Under the pieces are notes generated by a model. It did not search any database and was not told the DNA's origin. It worked only from the letters and a program-made list of their open reading frames with translations. Shown here piece after piece: positions 47,701 to 55,722 of a stretch of 64,000 nucleotides of DNA (positions within the stretch are counted from its first letter, which is position 1; each line of letters starts with the position of its first letter). Source of the DNA: DATGLW01 sp035293965 (lineage in GTDB: Bacteria; Actinomycetota; Acidimicrobiia; Acidimicrobiales; RAAP-2); NCBI GenBank assembly GCA_035293965.1, contig DATGLW010000138.1:80044-144043 (forward strand), written 5' to 3'. Position numbers and translations under genes: made by a program.

Positions 47701-48734
47701 TGCTGGTGGACTACGCGACGGGCCGGGAGTTCGTGCCCCTCTCGCACCTCGACGAGCTCCGCAGCCAGCTCCGGGACCAGCCGGCTGGTGCTGCGGGCAC
47801 TCCCGCAGCCCCGAGCGGGCCGCGTACCGGCCACTTCACCGTGCGCGACTCGCTCCTGTCCGAGTACGCGTCCCTGGGCTTCGAGTACGGCTATGCCGTC
47901 GAGGCGCCCGACGCGCTCGTGGCCTGGGAGGCGCAGTTCGGCGATTTCGTCAACGGCGCCGAGATCATCCTCGACAACTTCGTGGTCGCCGCCGAGGACA
48001 AATGGGGCCAGCACGCGGGCCTCGTGCTGCTGCTGCCACACGGCTACGAGGGCCAGGGGCCCGAGCACTCGTCCGCCCGCATCGAGCGCTTCCTGTCGCT
48101 GTGCGCCAGGGGCAACCTGTACGTGGCGCAGCCATCGACGGCGGCCCAGTACTTCCATCTGCTGCGCGCCCAGGCCTACCGCAACCCGAAGGTCCCGCTG
48201 GTGGCCTTCACGCCCAAGTCGATGCTGCGCGCCCAGGCCAGCCGGTCGAAGCTCGAGGAGCTCACCGCAGGCACCTTCCGGGCGGTGCTCGACGATCCCG
48301 CCGTCCCCGACCCGTCCGCGGTCCGCCGGGTGGTGCTGTGCAGTGGCAAGATCGCCCACGAGGCCATGCAGCGACGTGATCGGCTCCGCGCTGGGGAGGT
48401 CGTGGAGCCCGTCACTCCGAGGCCGGCCGACGTCCGGCCACTGGCGCCCGACGCCCTGGCGGTCGTGCGCGTCGAGCAGCTCTACCCCTGGCCGGAGCAG
48501 GCGATCGAAGGCGTCCTGGCCGGCTACCCCGCTGCAGCAGAGGTGGTCTGGTTGCAGGAGGAACCCGAGAACATGGGCGCGTGGTCCTTCGTGCACGCCC
48601 GGCTCCACCGCACCCTGCGTGACCGTTACGAACTGGGCCATGTGAGCCGCGACGAGTCGGCCAGCCCCGCTACCGGCAGCGCCGCCCTGCACCGGGTCGA
48701 GCAGGCGGACCTGCTCGACCGGGCGATCGGGTGA
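44736..48734 (+). CDS. kgd: multifunctional 2-oxoglutarate dehydrogenase E1/E2 (Kgd, OdhA)
   Basis: Actinobacterial TCA-cycle enzyme uniting thiamine-dependent E1 and succinyltransferase E2 activities. The 1332 residues are: an N-terminal E1 motif (ELFGPNSWLVEDMYHRYLADP), an Ala/Pro linker (about 60-165) built of repeats of APVAPAPAAPAP, an E2 catalytic domain (about 176-405, ending TYDHRIIQGAESG), and a full E1 (RRFGLEGAES, HGDAAFAGQGVVAETLNLS, YRRHGHNEGDDP). No lipoyl domain is present, as in Mycobacterium and Corynebacterium. ATG 44736 is fixed by the -10 and by the start motif. Confidence 0.96.
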   Translation: MVDPGGDGRGGSRPPRGAAASELFGPNSWLVEDMYHRYLADPASVGESWRVLFAAERPAPGPQGALAPADRGGGPVPAIAAPVAPAPAAPAPSAAALAAPVAPAPAAPAPAPAIAAPVAPAPAAPAPSVPAAPPAVRATAGPAGPSPRGSAAPRGEGVEAVPLRGAAARVAGNMEASLHVPTATSVRTVPARLLEVNRALLNEELARAARPKVSFTHLIGYAVVQALVHVPALNASYVEDVDGRGTPGVVRHRHVGLGLAVDVARRDGSRGLLVPCVRDADTLSFRAFVAAYDDLVRKAHANQASPDDFAGTTVTLTNPGTLGTVQSVPRLMPGQGAIVGVGAVTLPAGFEAADPRVVAELGLGKVVTLTSTYDHRIIQGAESGLFLARVAELLTGGHGFYEQVFESMGVLSEPLRWSSDRHAGSRQTGDDQDRLVKQVHVQTLINMYRVRGHLIAHLDPLEAEPRDLPAELDPATYGLSVWDLPRRFFADGLAGRDMATLEEILRILRDAYCHTLGIEYMHIQHPEQKRWIQEHVEGVPPVIDGDEQRHVLDRLNAAEVFERFLHTRYVGQRRFGLEGAESTVVLLDALLDEAARAATAEVVIGMAHRGRLNVLANIVGKSYREIFEEFEGNLDPDSVQGSGDVKYHKGAVGKFVGRSGRALPVTMASNPSHLEAVDPVVEGMARAKQDRLWPPTDGTGTARPDPDAPFPVLSVLVHGDAAFAGQGVVAETLNLSGLSGYRIGGTVHVVINNQLGFTTAPEAARTSVYPTDVAKMVQAPVFHVNGDDPEACVRAARLAYGFRARFHKDVVIDLVCYRRHGHNEGDDPSYTQPLMYKRIEAHRSVRELYAETLVRRGDISPEEAEAALADFDSRLQAALDDVRATPPPPPPHLRGARPPRPVAAPVDTGVSEDVLRSLAVLTRSVPEGFVLHPKLERQFAQRDAMVARGEVDWSLAEALAFGSLLVEGVDVRLTGQDSRRGTFSQRHAVLVDYATGREFVPLSHLDELRSQLRDQPAGAAGTPAAPSGPRTGHFTVRDSLLSEYASLGFEYGYAVEAPDALVAWEAQFGDFVNGAEIILDNFVVAAEDKWGQHAGLVLLLPHGYEGQGPEHSSARIERFLSLCARGNLYVAQPSTAAQYFHLLRAQAYRNPKVPLVAFTPKSMLRAQASRSKLEELTAGTFRAVLDDPAVPDPSAVRRVVLCSGKIAHEAMQRRDRLRAGEVVEPVTPRPADVRPLAPDALAVVRVEQLYPWPEQAIEGVLAGYPAAAEVVWLQEEPENMGAWSFVHARLHRTLRDRYELGHVSRDESASPATGSAALHRVEQADLLDRAIG

Positions 48735-48790
48735 CGTGGCGGCACGTGGCGGCGCCGAGCAGCAGGCGGGGTGCGTGACCCGTCACCGAC

Positions 48791-50008
48791 ATGGCTGACA
48801 AGCACCTGGTCGTGGTCGACGGGTCCAACCTGGCGACCGAGGGCCGGACCCTCCCGAGCCTCCGCCAGCTCGACGAAGCGGTGCGCGCCTATGCCGCAGA
48901 GGACCCCGACGCCGAGATCGTCGTGGTCGTCGACGCCACCTTCGAGCATCGCATCGACGCCTCCGAGCGAGCGCAGCTGCGCGAAGCCGAGGAGCACGGC
49001 GAGGTGGTCTCGCCGCCGGCAGGAGCCATCGGGCGGGGCGACGCCTTCGTGCTCCGCATCGCCGAGCGCACCGGGGCCACCGTCTTGTCCAACGACTCGT
49101 TCCAGGAGTTCCACGGCGAGCACCCCTGGCTCTTCGAGCCAGGGCGCCTCGTCGGCGGCAAGCCGGTGCCCGGGGTCGGATGGATCTTCACCCCCCGGGT
49201 TCCCGTCCGGGGCGCCAAGAGCCGCCGGGTCGCCCGGGCCCTGCCCGAGGGTTCGACCGACGGCCTTCCGGCGCCGCTCAAGGCGGCCGAGCTGGCCAAG
49301 GCCGCCCGCAAGGTGGCCCGCGGGAGCGGGGCAGCACCCGAGGGCACCGGCCCGCGGATCGGCGACGTGCGCCTACCGGCCCCGGTCGCGGCAACCCCTC
49401 AGGCGGGCGCCACCCCTGAGGCGCCGCCCGAGCCGGTCCCGACCGCCACGCCCCCCGACGCCGGTGCCCCCCGGGCCGCGCCCCCCGAGCCGGCTCCGGC
49501 CGCCGAGCCGTCCATCGAGGCCGAGGTGCCAGGGAAGCCGCCGGCGGTGCGAGCCGCCATCGAAGAGGCGATCGCAGAGGCCCTGTCGCCGCCGCAGCCA
49601 CCCGAGCGCCCGCCGGGCGAGGGCAGGGCCAAGCGCGGGAAGAACGGGAAGAAGAAGCGCGCGCGGGGTGCGCGTGGGCAGCGGGCGACGACCCCGCCAC
49701 CCGCCGTGAACGACCCGTTGGCCTTCATCACCTTCGTGGCGACCTTTCCCATCGGGAGCACCGTCGTCGGCGACGTGGTGTCGTTCACCTCTCATGGCGC
49801 CATGGTGGAGGTCGGGTTGCCCGACGGCGGGGCTCTCCATTGCTACGTCCCGCTGTCTGGCCTCGGCGACCCGCCGCCCACCAAGGCCCGCCAGGTGCTG
49901 GCGCGCGGTGAGCGGCGGGAGTTCGTGCTGATCGGCCTCGACCCGCAGCGACGGGTGGCGGAGCTGGCCCTGCCGGGGGTGCCCGCAACGGCCCAGGCCC
50001 GATCGTGA
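48791..50008 (+). CDS. NYN/Zc3h12a-like ribonuclease with C-terminal S1 domain
   Basis: A 405-residue putative endoribonuclease. Residues about 1-140 are a PIN-like NYN domain with acidic positions in VVVDGSNLATEGR, VVVVDATFEHR and VLSNDSFQEF. A Pro/Ala linker and a basic patch (KRGKNGKKKRARGARGQR, near 285) follow. The end (about 320-395) is an S1-like OB fold (GSTVVGDVVSFTSHGAMVEV). The layout suggests RNA binding and cleavage, perhaps RNA turnover; substrate unknown. It follows kgd by 56 bases. Confidence 0.8.
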   Translation: MADKHLVVVDGSNLATEGRTLPSLRQLDEAVRAYAAEDPDAEIVVVVDATFEHRIDASERAQLREAEEHGEVVSPPAGAIGRGDAFVLRIAERTGATVLSNDSFQEFHGEHPWLFEPGRLVGGKPVPGVGWIFTPRVPVRGAKSRRVARALPEGSTDGLPAPLKAAELAKAARKVARGSGAAPEGTGPRIGDVRLPAPVAATPQAGATPEAPPEPVPTATPPDAGAPRAAPPEPAPAAEPSIEAEVPGKPPAVRAAIEEAIAEALSPPQPPERPPGEGRAKRGKNGKKKRARGARGQRATTPPPAVNDPLAFITFVATFPIGSTVVGDVVSFTSHGAMVEVGLPDGGALHCYVPLSGLGDPPPTKARQVLARGERREFVLIGLDPQRRVAELALPGVPATAQARS

Positions 50009-50053
50009 GGAGCGTCGACGGGCCCGCAGCGGCCGCGTGCGCCGGCAGCCCGC

Positions 50054-50059
50054 TATCGT
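50054..50059 (+). promoter_or_regulatory. -10 TATCGT, near-leaderless fabZ start
   Basis: Predicted +1 50066, two bases before GTG 50068. Confidence 0.5.
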
Positions 50060-50067
50060 CGCTGCGC

Positions 50068-50490
50068 GTGCAGCCCGCAGACGTCCTGCCCCATCGGCCC
50101 CCTTTCCTCTTCCTGGACACAGTGGACCGGGTCGACCCGGGGCGCTCGGCCTCGGGCCGCTGGCGGCTCACCGGCGAGGAGTGGTTCTTCCCGGGGCACT
50201 TTCCCGGGCGGCCCACGCTGCCCGGGGTCCTGATGGTCGAGGCGCTCGCGCAGCTCGGCGGGGTGGCCGTGCTGGCGGACCCGCGCCACGCCGGGAAGCT
50301 CCCCCTCTTCGGTGGCATCGACAGGGCGCGGTTCCGGCGCCAGGTGGTACCTGGCGACACCCTGGAGCTCGAGGTGGAGCTCGGGCGCATGTCGAGCCGC
50401 GCCGGCAGCGGCCACGGCCGCGCCCACGTAGCCGGCGAGACGGCCTGCGAGGCAGAGCTGTTCTTCGTGCTCGCTCAGGCGGACGCGTAG
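50068..50490 (+). CDS. fabZ: FabZ-like 3-hydroxyacyl-ACP dehydratase
   Basis: Hotdog dehydratase of fatty-acid synthesis, 140 residues. It begins VLPHRPPFLFLDTVDRV and has the catalytic histidine in EEWFFPGHFPGRPTLPGVLMVEALAQLGG. GTG 50068 is chosen over 50005 because homology starts there and a -10 sits at the right distance. xth follows after 12 bases. Confidence 0.9.
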   Translation: MQPADVLPHRPPFLFLDTVDRVDPGRSASGRWRLTGEEWFFPGHFPGRPTLPGVLMVEALAQLGGVAVLADPRHAGKLPLFGGIDRARFRRQVVPGDTLELEVELGRMSSRAGSGHGRAHVAGETACEAELFFVLAQADA

Positions 50491-50502
50491 GGACGCGTCG
50501 GC

Positions 50503-51315
50503 ATGCGGCTCGCGACCTGGAACGTGAACTCCCTCAATGCCCGCCTGCCGCGGGTGCTCGAGTGGCTCGAGGCCAACGGCCCCGATGTGTTGTGCATGCA
50601 GGAGACCAAGCTCGCCGACGCCGCCTTCCCGGCCACCGCCTTCGCCGAGCTCGGCTACGAGTCGGTGCACCACGGCGACGGCCGCTGGAACGGGGTCGCC
50701 ATCGCCAGCCGGGTGGGTGCCGAAGCCCCAGCCTTTGGCTTCGAGTCCGAAGAAGACGCCCACGGATGCCGCATCCTTGCCGCGACGTGCGGCGGTGCCC
50801 GGGTCCACTCCGTCTACGTGCCCAACGGCCGCAGCCTCGACAGCGAGCACTATCTGTTCAAGCTGGCGTGGCTCGCCAGGCTGCGCCGGTACCTCGAGGA
50901 ACGCTGCGACCCAGCCGCGCCGGTGGCCGTGTGCGGTGACTTCAACGTGGCGCCCTGCGACGTCGACGTGTGGGACCCGGCTGCCTTCGCCGGGGCCACC
51001 CACGTGAGCGAGCCCGAGCGCGCCGCGCTGCGAGCCCTGCTCGACTGGGGCCTCGAGGACGTGTTCCGGCGGTTCCATCCCGAAGGTGGCGTGTTCAGCT
51101 GGTGGGACTACCGGGCAGGGGACTTCCACCAGGGCCGCGGGATGCGGATCGACCTCGTCCTGTTGAGCGCGCCCCTGGCCGCCCGTGCGACGGATGCCCG
51201 CATCGACCGCGACGCCCGCAAGGGCAAGAAGCCCTCGGACCACGCGCCGGTGGTGGTGGAGCTGTCCGAAGAGGGGCCGAACCGGTCAGGCCCGGTCGAG
51301 CAGCCGCGCGCGTAG
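50503..51315 (+). CDS. xth: exodeoxyribonuclease III (AP endonuclease)
   Basis: Repairs abasic sites. The 270 residues include the start LATWNVNSLNARLPRVLEWL, the catalytic glutamate in LCMQETKL, GDFNVAPCDVDVWDP, RIDLVLLSAPLA and the final SDHAPVVVEL. Its last 30 bases overlap the 3' end of the convergent helicase gene. Confidence 0.95.
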   Translation: MRLATWNVNSLNARLPRVLEWLEANGPDVLCMQETKLADAAFPATAFAELGYESVHHGDGRWNGVAIASRVGAEAPAFGFESEEDAHGCRILAATCGGARVHSVYVPNGRSLDSEHYLFKLAWLARLRRYLEERCDPAAPVAVCGDFNVAPCDVDVWDPAAFAGATHVSEPERAALRALLDWGLEDVFRRFHPEGGVFSWWDYRAGDFHQGRGMRIDLVLLSAPLAARATDARIDRDARKGKKPSDHAPVVVELSEEGPNRSGPVEQPRA

Positions 51316-52986
51316 CGCGGCGAGGCGCGCGGCGACCTCCGCGGGGTCCGGGGGGGCGATGCTCGTCCGGAGGGCTTCGCAGGCCTGGACCACGGGGTCC
51401 AGCCACGGCGACGGGGCTCGTGGAGCCTCGCCGGCAGCCCGAGTCGCGTTGTCGCGGTAGCGGGCCCACGTGCAGGTGAGCTCCACCTCCGCCCGGCTGA
51501 GCGCCACGTACAGCAGCCGCCGCTCCTCGTCGCGGGCGGCGGGGCTGCGTGCGCCCCGCAAGGGCATCAGGTCGGCCGAGAGCCCGATGACGAACACCGC
51601 GGGCCACTGGAGACCCTTGGCCCGGTGGAAGGTGGCGAGCACCACGCCGCCGTGCGCGTCGCCGCTGTCCGCGTCACCGGCTCCGTCGTCACCGTGCCCG
51701 GCCCTGCCCCCGGTGCCCTCCTCGCCACCGGCTCCGTCGTCAGGCTGCCCGGCCCTGCCCCCGGCCCGGGCGGGCACGTCGCTCGCCGGGGCGAGGTCGG
51801 CACCGGCGAGCTGGAAGGGGATCCGGGCTCGCCCGAGCGCGGACGCGACCGCCTGCAGCTGGGTGTTGGTGCGGGCGAGCACGGCGAGCTGCGACCATCG
51901 CCGGCCGGGTCGGTGGGCCAGCCAGAGTTGCCGGGCCACCCACTCGGCCTCCTCGGCGTCGGTGTCGTGGGCGACCACGCGGGGGACCGGCCCGTCGGGC
52001 CGGTTGCTCGTGGGGATGCCACGATCGTGGTCGAGGCCGAGCACCGAGGCGGCCACCGCCACCACCTGGGGCGTCGATCGGTGGTTCTCGTCGAGCCGGA
52101 TCTGCCTGGTGCCCGGGAGCAGCTCGGGCAGGCGGTCGAGCAGGGTGGGGTCGGCGCCGTTCCAGCCGTAGACCGACTGGCGGGGGTCGCCCACGACGAA
52201 GAGGTCCGGCTCGTCGCCCAGCAGGGCCATGAGCAGGCGGAACTGGGCCGGGTTGACGTCTTGCATCTCGTCGACGAACAAGTGCCGGAACCGCCACCGG
52301 ACCGCCCGCGCGAAGGCGTCGTCGCCGGCGAGCGCCTCGTAGCACGCGAGCAGCAGGTCGTCGAGGTCGAGGAGCCCACGCCGCTGCCGGACCTCCTCGT
52401 AGCGCCGGTACAGCTCGGCAACAGTGGCGGCGGGGAGGACGGTCCGGCGCCGCTGCGAGACGGCTGCCTCCTCGTAGTGCTGGGGCGCGACGAGACGCGC
52501 CTTGGCCCATCCGATCTCCGACTCGAGCTGGCTCAAGGCGGCCGGCGCGGGTTCCGCTCGCCGGCGGGCGCGCCCGGCGGGCGCAGCACCGCGGCGCTCG
52601 GCCAGCACGGCGGCGAGCGCCGCCCGCCGGTCCGCCAGGACCTCGGGCGGTCCGGCGCCGCGCTCGGCGCGCCATTGGCGCAGCAACGCCAAAGCTGTGC
52701 GGTGGAAGGTGCCCGTCGTCGGCCCGTCGACGTCGAGCGCCCACAACCGCGAGCGAAGCTCGTCGGCCGCCCGGCGACTGAAGGTGCACACGAGGACGCG
52801 TCTGGCCTCCGCGCTGCGATCGTGGCACCGCCTCGCCACCCGCAGGGTGAGGACGCGCGTCTTGCCGGCGCCCGCCCCGGCCAGCACGCAGACCAGGGGT
52901 TCGCTTGCCATCACCGCCTGCCGCTGGGCCTCGGTCAGCCCCGGAGGTGGCCGCCAGGTGCCGCCTTCGAGCGTGCCCGCCGCCAT
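51286..52986 (-). CDS. short UvrD-like SF1 helicase lacking domain 2B
   Basis: DNA helicase of the UvrD/Rep family, 566 residues instead of about 700-750. Present: the Q-motif region GLTEAQRQAVMA, Walker A AGAGAGKT, CTFSRRAADELRSRL, the DEMQDVN box, GDPRQSVYGWNGAD, LDENHRST, and after a gap ATFHRAKGLQWPAVFVIGL and RLLYVALSRAEVEL. The place where domain 2B should be holds only a Gly/Asp-rich repeat (about 425-460). A C-terminal basic domain is missing too. ATG 52986 is one base from the +1 of TACGGT (52994-52999). Confidence 0.88.
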   Translation of the reverse strand: MAAGTLEGGTWRPPPGLTEAQRQAVMASEPLVCVLAGAGAGKTRVLTLRVARRCHDRSAEARRVLVCTFSRRAADELRSRLWALDVDGPTTGTFHRTALALLRQWRAERGAGPPEVLADRRAALAAVLAERRGAAPAGRARRRAEPAPAALSQLESEIGWAKARLVAPQHYEEAAVSQRRRTVLPAATVAELYRRYEEVRQRRGLLDLDDLLLACYEALAGDDAFARAVRWRFRHLFVDEMQDVNPAQFRLLMALLGDEPDLFVVGDPRQSVYGWNGADPTLLDRLPELLPGTRQIRLDENHRSTPQVVAVAASVLGLDHDRGIPTSNRPDGPVPRVVAHDTDAEEAEWVARQLWLAHRPGRRWSQLAVLARTNTQLQAVASALGRARIPFQLAGADLAPASDVPARAGGRAGQPDDGAGGEEGTGGRAGHGDDGAGDADSGDAHGGVVLATFHRAKGLQWPAVFVIGLSADLMPLRGARSPAARDEERRLLYVALSRAEVELTCTWARYRDNATRAAGEAPRAPSPWLDPVVQACEALRTSIAPPDPAEVAARLAALRARLLDRA

Positions 52987-52993
52987 CGGCACC

Positions 52994-52999
52994 ACCGTA
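52994..52999 (-). promoter_or_regulatory. -10 TACGGT of leaderless helicase gene
   Basis: Predicted +1 52987, one base before ATG 52986. Confidence 0.6.
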
Positions 53000-53159
53000 G
53001 ACCGACGGCGCCGAGGTGCCCGCCACGCCGCGCACGGCGCCGGTAGCCCCGGCGGCACCCGTTGCTCCTCCAGGCCAGGCACGGCGCCGGCTGCCCGGCA
53101 TCGCGCGCGGCACCTCCAGCGTGCCCGCCCCTGGCCCGTCGTCGGGCAATGATGGACGG

Positions 53160-53927
53160 GTGCTGCGATCCTTCGCCGAGGGGCGCCTGTTCGGAGCAGC
53201 CGTCGGGACTGGCCGTCCCCGGGTCCTCGCACTGCACGGGTGGGGGCGCTCCCACCACGACTTCGACGCCGTCCTGGCCCCGGCCGGCGGCGGGCCGCCC
53301 TTCGCCGCCATCGCCCTCGACCTCCCCGGTTTCGGCGCGACACCGCCACCGCCCGCTGCCTGGGGCGCCGGCGACTTCGCCCGGGCGGTCGCCCCGGTCC
53401 TCGACGACATGGAGCCGCCGGTGGTGGTGCTCGGCCACTCCTTCGGCGGCCGCGTGGCGGTGCACCTGGCCGCGGGGTTCCCCGACCAGGTCGGGGCGCT
53501 CGTGGTGTCGGGTGCGCCGCTCCTGCCGGCACCCCGACGCCGTCCCCGCCCGGTGCCGGCCTTCCGCCTCACGCGTCGGCTCCACCGGCTGCATCTGGTC
53601 TCCGATGCCCGCATGGAGCGGGCGCGCCGGCGTTACGGATCGGCCGACTACCGGGCAGCCCGAGGGGTGATGCGCGACGTGCTGGTCCGGGCGGTGGGCG
53701 AGCGCGACGACGAACAGCTGGCGCAGCTCCGTTGCCCGACCACCCTTGTGTGGGGGGACGACGACTCGGCTGCCCCGCTGGCCGTGGCCCGGACGGTGGC
53801 CGCCACGGTCGCCGATTGCCGGCTCGTCGTGTGCCCCGGCGCCGGGCACCTGACGCCGCTGACGGCGCCCGAAGCCCTGCGCGACGCCGTCCGGCGTGCG
53901 CTCGAGGAGCAGGTGGCCCCGCGTTGA
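53160..53927 (+). CDS. alpha/beta hydrolase
   Basis: A 255-residue hydrolase with the full triad: nucleophile GHSFGG, acid in VWGDDDSAAP, and histidine in PGAGHLTPL. The oxyanion motif LHGWGRSHHDF is at residues about 25-36. No signal peptide. GTG 53160 is chosen at the start of homology (VLRSFAEGRLFG); a weak AATGAT -10 would make it leaderless. Two cell-wall ligase genes lie downstream on the same strand, so a role in the same pathway is possible but not shown. Confidence 0.85.
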   Translation: MLRSFAEGRLFGAAVGTGRPRVLALHGWGRSHHDFDAVLAPAGGGPPFAAIALDLPGFGATPPPPAAWGAGDFARAVAPVLDDMEPPVVVLGHSFGGRVAVHLAAGFPDQVGALVVSGAPLLPAPRRRPRPVPAFRLTRRLHRLHLVSDARMERARRRYGSADYRAARGVMRDVLVRAVGERDDEQLAQLRCPTTLVWGDDDSAAPLAVARTVAATVADCRLVVCPGAGHLTPLTAPEALRDAVRRALEEQVAPR

Positions 53928-53935
53928 GGCAGCAC

Positions 53936-54011
53936 GCAGCCGGGCTGGGCACGAGCGGGCAGTACGCAGCCGGGCGCGGCGTCGAGCAGGCCGGGCGCAG
54001 GCAGGCCGGGC
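53936..54011. repeat. degenerate GCAG(C/G)CCGGGC repeats
   Basis: Four copies of an 11-base core begin near 53936, 53966, 53986 and 54001 in the spacer before the MurF-like gene. Confidence 0.5.
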
Positions 54012-54072
54012 GCGAGCGCGGGTGCGGCCCGCCGCGCCGCCGTGACCGTGCCGTGATCCGGGTCGGCGCGCG

Positions 54073-55638
54073 GTGAGCGCGCTCCTGGCGGCCGCCGCTC
54101 TGTCCGGGCCGACCGGAGCGGCGGCGTGGGTGACCACCGCCGCCGGCGTGCTCTCGCTGGTCCCGGCGGGGCTTCGATGGCTCCGGGTGGCCCAGCGGGA
54201 GCACTATCTCGCGGGGGCGGGCGCGCGCTTCGGCGCCCGGTGGTGGACTGCCTCGCCCGGCAATGTCGCGCTGGGCCTGGCAGGAGTGGCCGGTACGGCG
54301 CTGTGCATCGCCTTCCCGCTCGCCGGCCTGCTGACCGCTGTCGTCGTCGTCGTCGGGCCCCGCGGCCTGTCGGTCCGGGGGCGGACGGGTCCGCTCGTGG
54401 CGACGGCTCGGCTGCGGCGCCTCGCCGCTGCCTGGCTCGTGCTGCAGGGCGGCATCGTGCTCGCCGGGGCCCTGGCCGGCAGGCCGGCACCCCTGGCCGT
54501 CGGCGGCGCCCTGGCCGCGCCCCTCCTCGTCGACGCTGCCTGCGCGCTGACCGCGCCGGTCGAGCGCCGCCTCGGCGAGCGGTACGTGCGTGCCGCCGCG
54601 GCGAGGCTCGCCCGGGTGAGGCCCGTCGTGGTCGGCATCACCGGGTCGTATGGCAAGACCTCCACCAAGAACCATGTCGCCCACCTGCTGGCCGGCACCC
54701 GCCGGGTGGTGGCGACACCGGCGTCGTTCAACAACCGGGCCGGCCTCGCTCGGGCCGTGAACGAGCACCTCGCCGAGGGCACCGAGATCTTCGTGGCCGA
54801 GATGGGCACCTACGCCAAGGGCGAGATCGCCGAGCTGTGCCGATGGTGCCCTCCCGAGGTGGCCGTCCTCACCGCCATCGGGCCGGTCCACCTGGAGCGC
54901 TTCGGGTCCGAGGACCACATCCTCGAGGCCAAGGCCGAGATCACGGCGTCCGCAGGGGTGGTCGTGGTGAACGCCGACGACGCGCGCCTCGCCGCGCTGG
55001 GTGCCCGCCTTGGCGAGGAAGGCAAGGAGGTGGTGCGCTGCTCGGCGGTGGACACGGCCGCCGACGTGTGCGTGCGGCGCTGCGGCGAGGAGGTCGAGGT
55101 CTTCGTGGCCGGCAGGCGCCTGCCGGGGTGCGTGGCACTGCGGATGACGGCGCAACCGACCAACGTCGCCTGTGCCCTGGCGGTCGCGCTGCGGCTGGGG
55201 GCCAGCGAGGAAGGCGTCCTGGCGCGCCTCGCCGGCCTTCCCGACGTGCCGAACCGCCTGGTGTCGGCTCGGGCGCCGAGCGGCGTGCTCGTGCTCGACG
55301 ACACCTTCAACGCCAACCCCGCCGGCGCGGCTGCTGCCCTCGCGGCCCTGGCAGGTACCGCTGCGCCCGGGCGCCGGGTCGTGGTCACTCCGGGCATGGT
55401 CGAGCTCGGTCGCCGCCAGGCAGACGAGAACCGTCGCTTCGCCCGGGCGGCGGCCGACGTGGCGACCGACCTCGTGATCGTGGGGCGCACCAACCGCCGG
55501 GCCCTGGCCGAGGGTGCCGGGCCGCTCAGGCAGCTGGCCGTCGCCACCCGCGAGGAGGCGGTGGCGTGGGTACGCGCCAACCTGGGGCCCGGTGACGCCG
55601 TCCTGTACGAGAACGACCTGCCGGACCACTACCCTTAG
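54073..55638 (+). CDS. membrane-anchored MurF-like Mur ligase
   Basis: ATP-dependent Mur-family ligase. Residues about 10-160 hold four to five hydrophobic segments, absent from ordinary MurF. From about 190 the Mur ligase begins: VGITGSYGKTSTKNHVAHLLA (ATP loop), TPASFNNRAGLARAVNEHL, VAEMGTYAKGEIAELCRWCPPEVAVLT, and VLDDTFNANPAGAAAALAAL. These are MurF-type motifs, so addition of D-Ala-D-Ala to a UDP-MurNAc-peptide or a lipid-linked version is likely. GTG 54073 is the first start and gives the full first helix. ddl follows. Confidence 0.85.
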   Translation: MSALLAAAALSGPTGAAAWVTTAAGVLSLVPAGLRWLRVAQREHYLAGAGARFGARWWTASPGNVALGLAGVAGTALCIAFPLAGLLTAVVVVVGPRGLSVRGRTGPLVATARLRRLAAAWLVLQGGIVLAGALAGRPAPLAVGGALAAPLLVDAACALTAPVERRLGERYVRAAAARLARVRPVVVGITGSYGKTSTKNHVAHLLAGTRRVVATPASFNNRAGLARAVNEHLAEGTEIFVAEMGTYAKGEIAELCRWCPPEVAVLTAIGPVHLERFGSEDHILEAKAEITASAGVVVVNADDARLAALGARLGEEGKEVVRCSAVDTAADVCVRRCGEEVEVFVAGRRLPGCVALRMTAQPTNVACALAVALRLGASEEGVLARLAGLPDVPNRLVSARAPSGVLVLDDTFNANPAGAAAALAALAGTAAPGRRVVVTPGMVELGRRQADENRRFARAAADVATDLVIVGRTNRRALAEGAGPLRQLAVATREEAVAWVRANLGPGDAVLYENDLPDHYP

Positions 55639-55722
55639 GTCCCCGGAGCACCGGGGCCCCCGCGGGCACCCGGGCCAGGTCCGGTGACCGGCCGGGCTGC
55701 CGATGTACCAGGAGCTCGCCTC

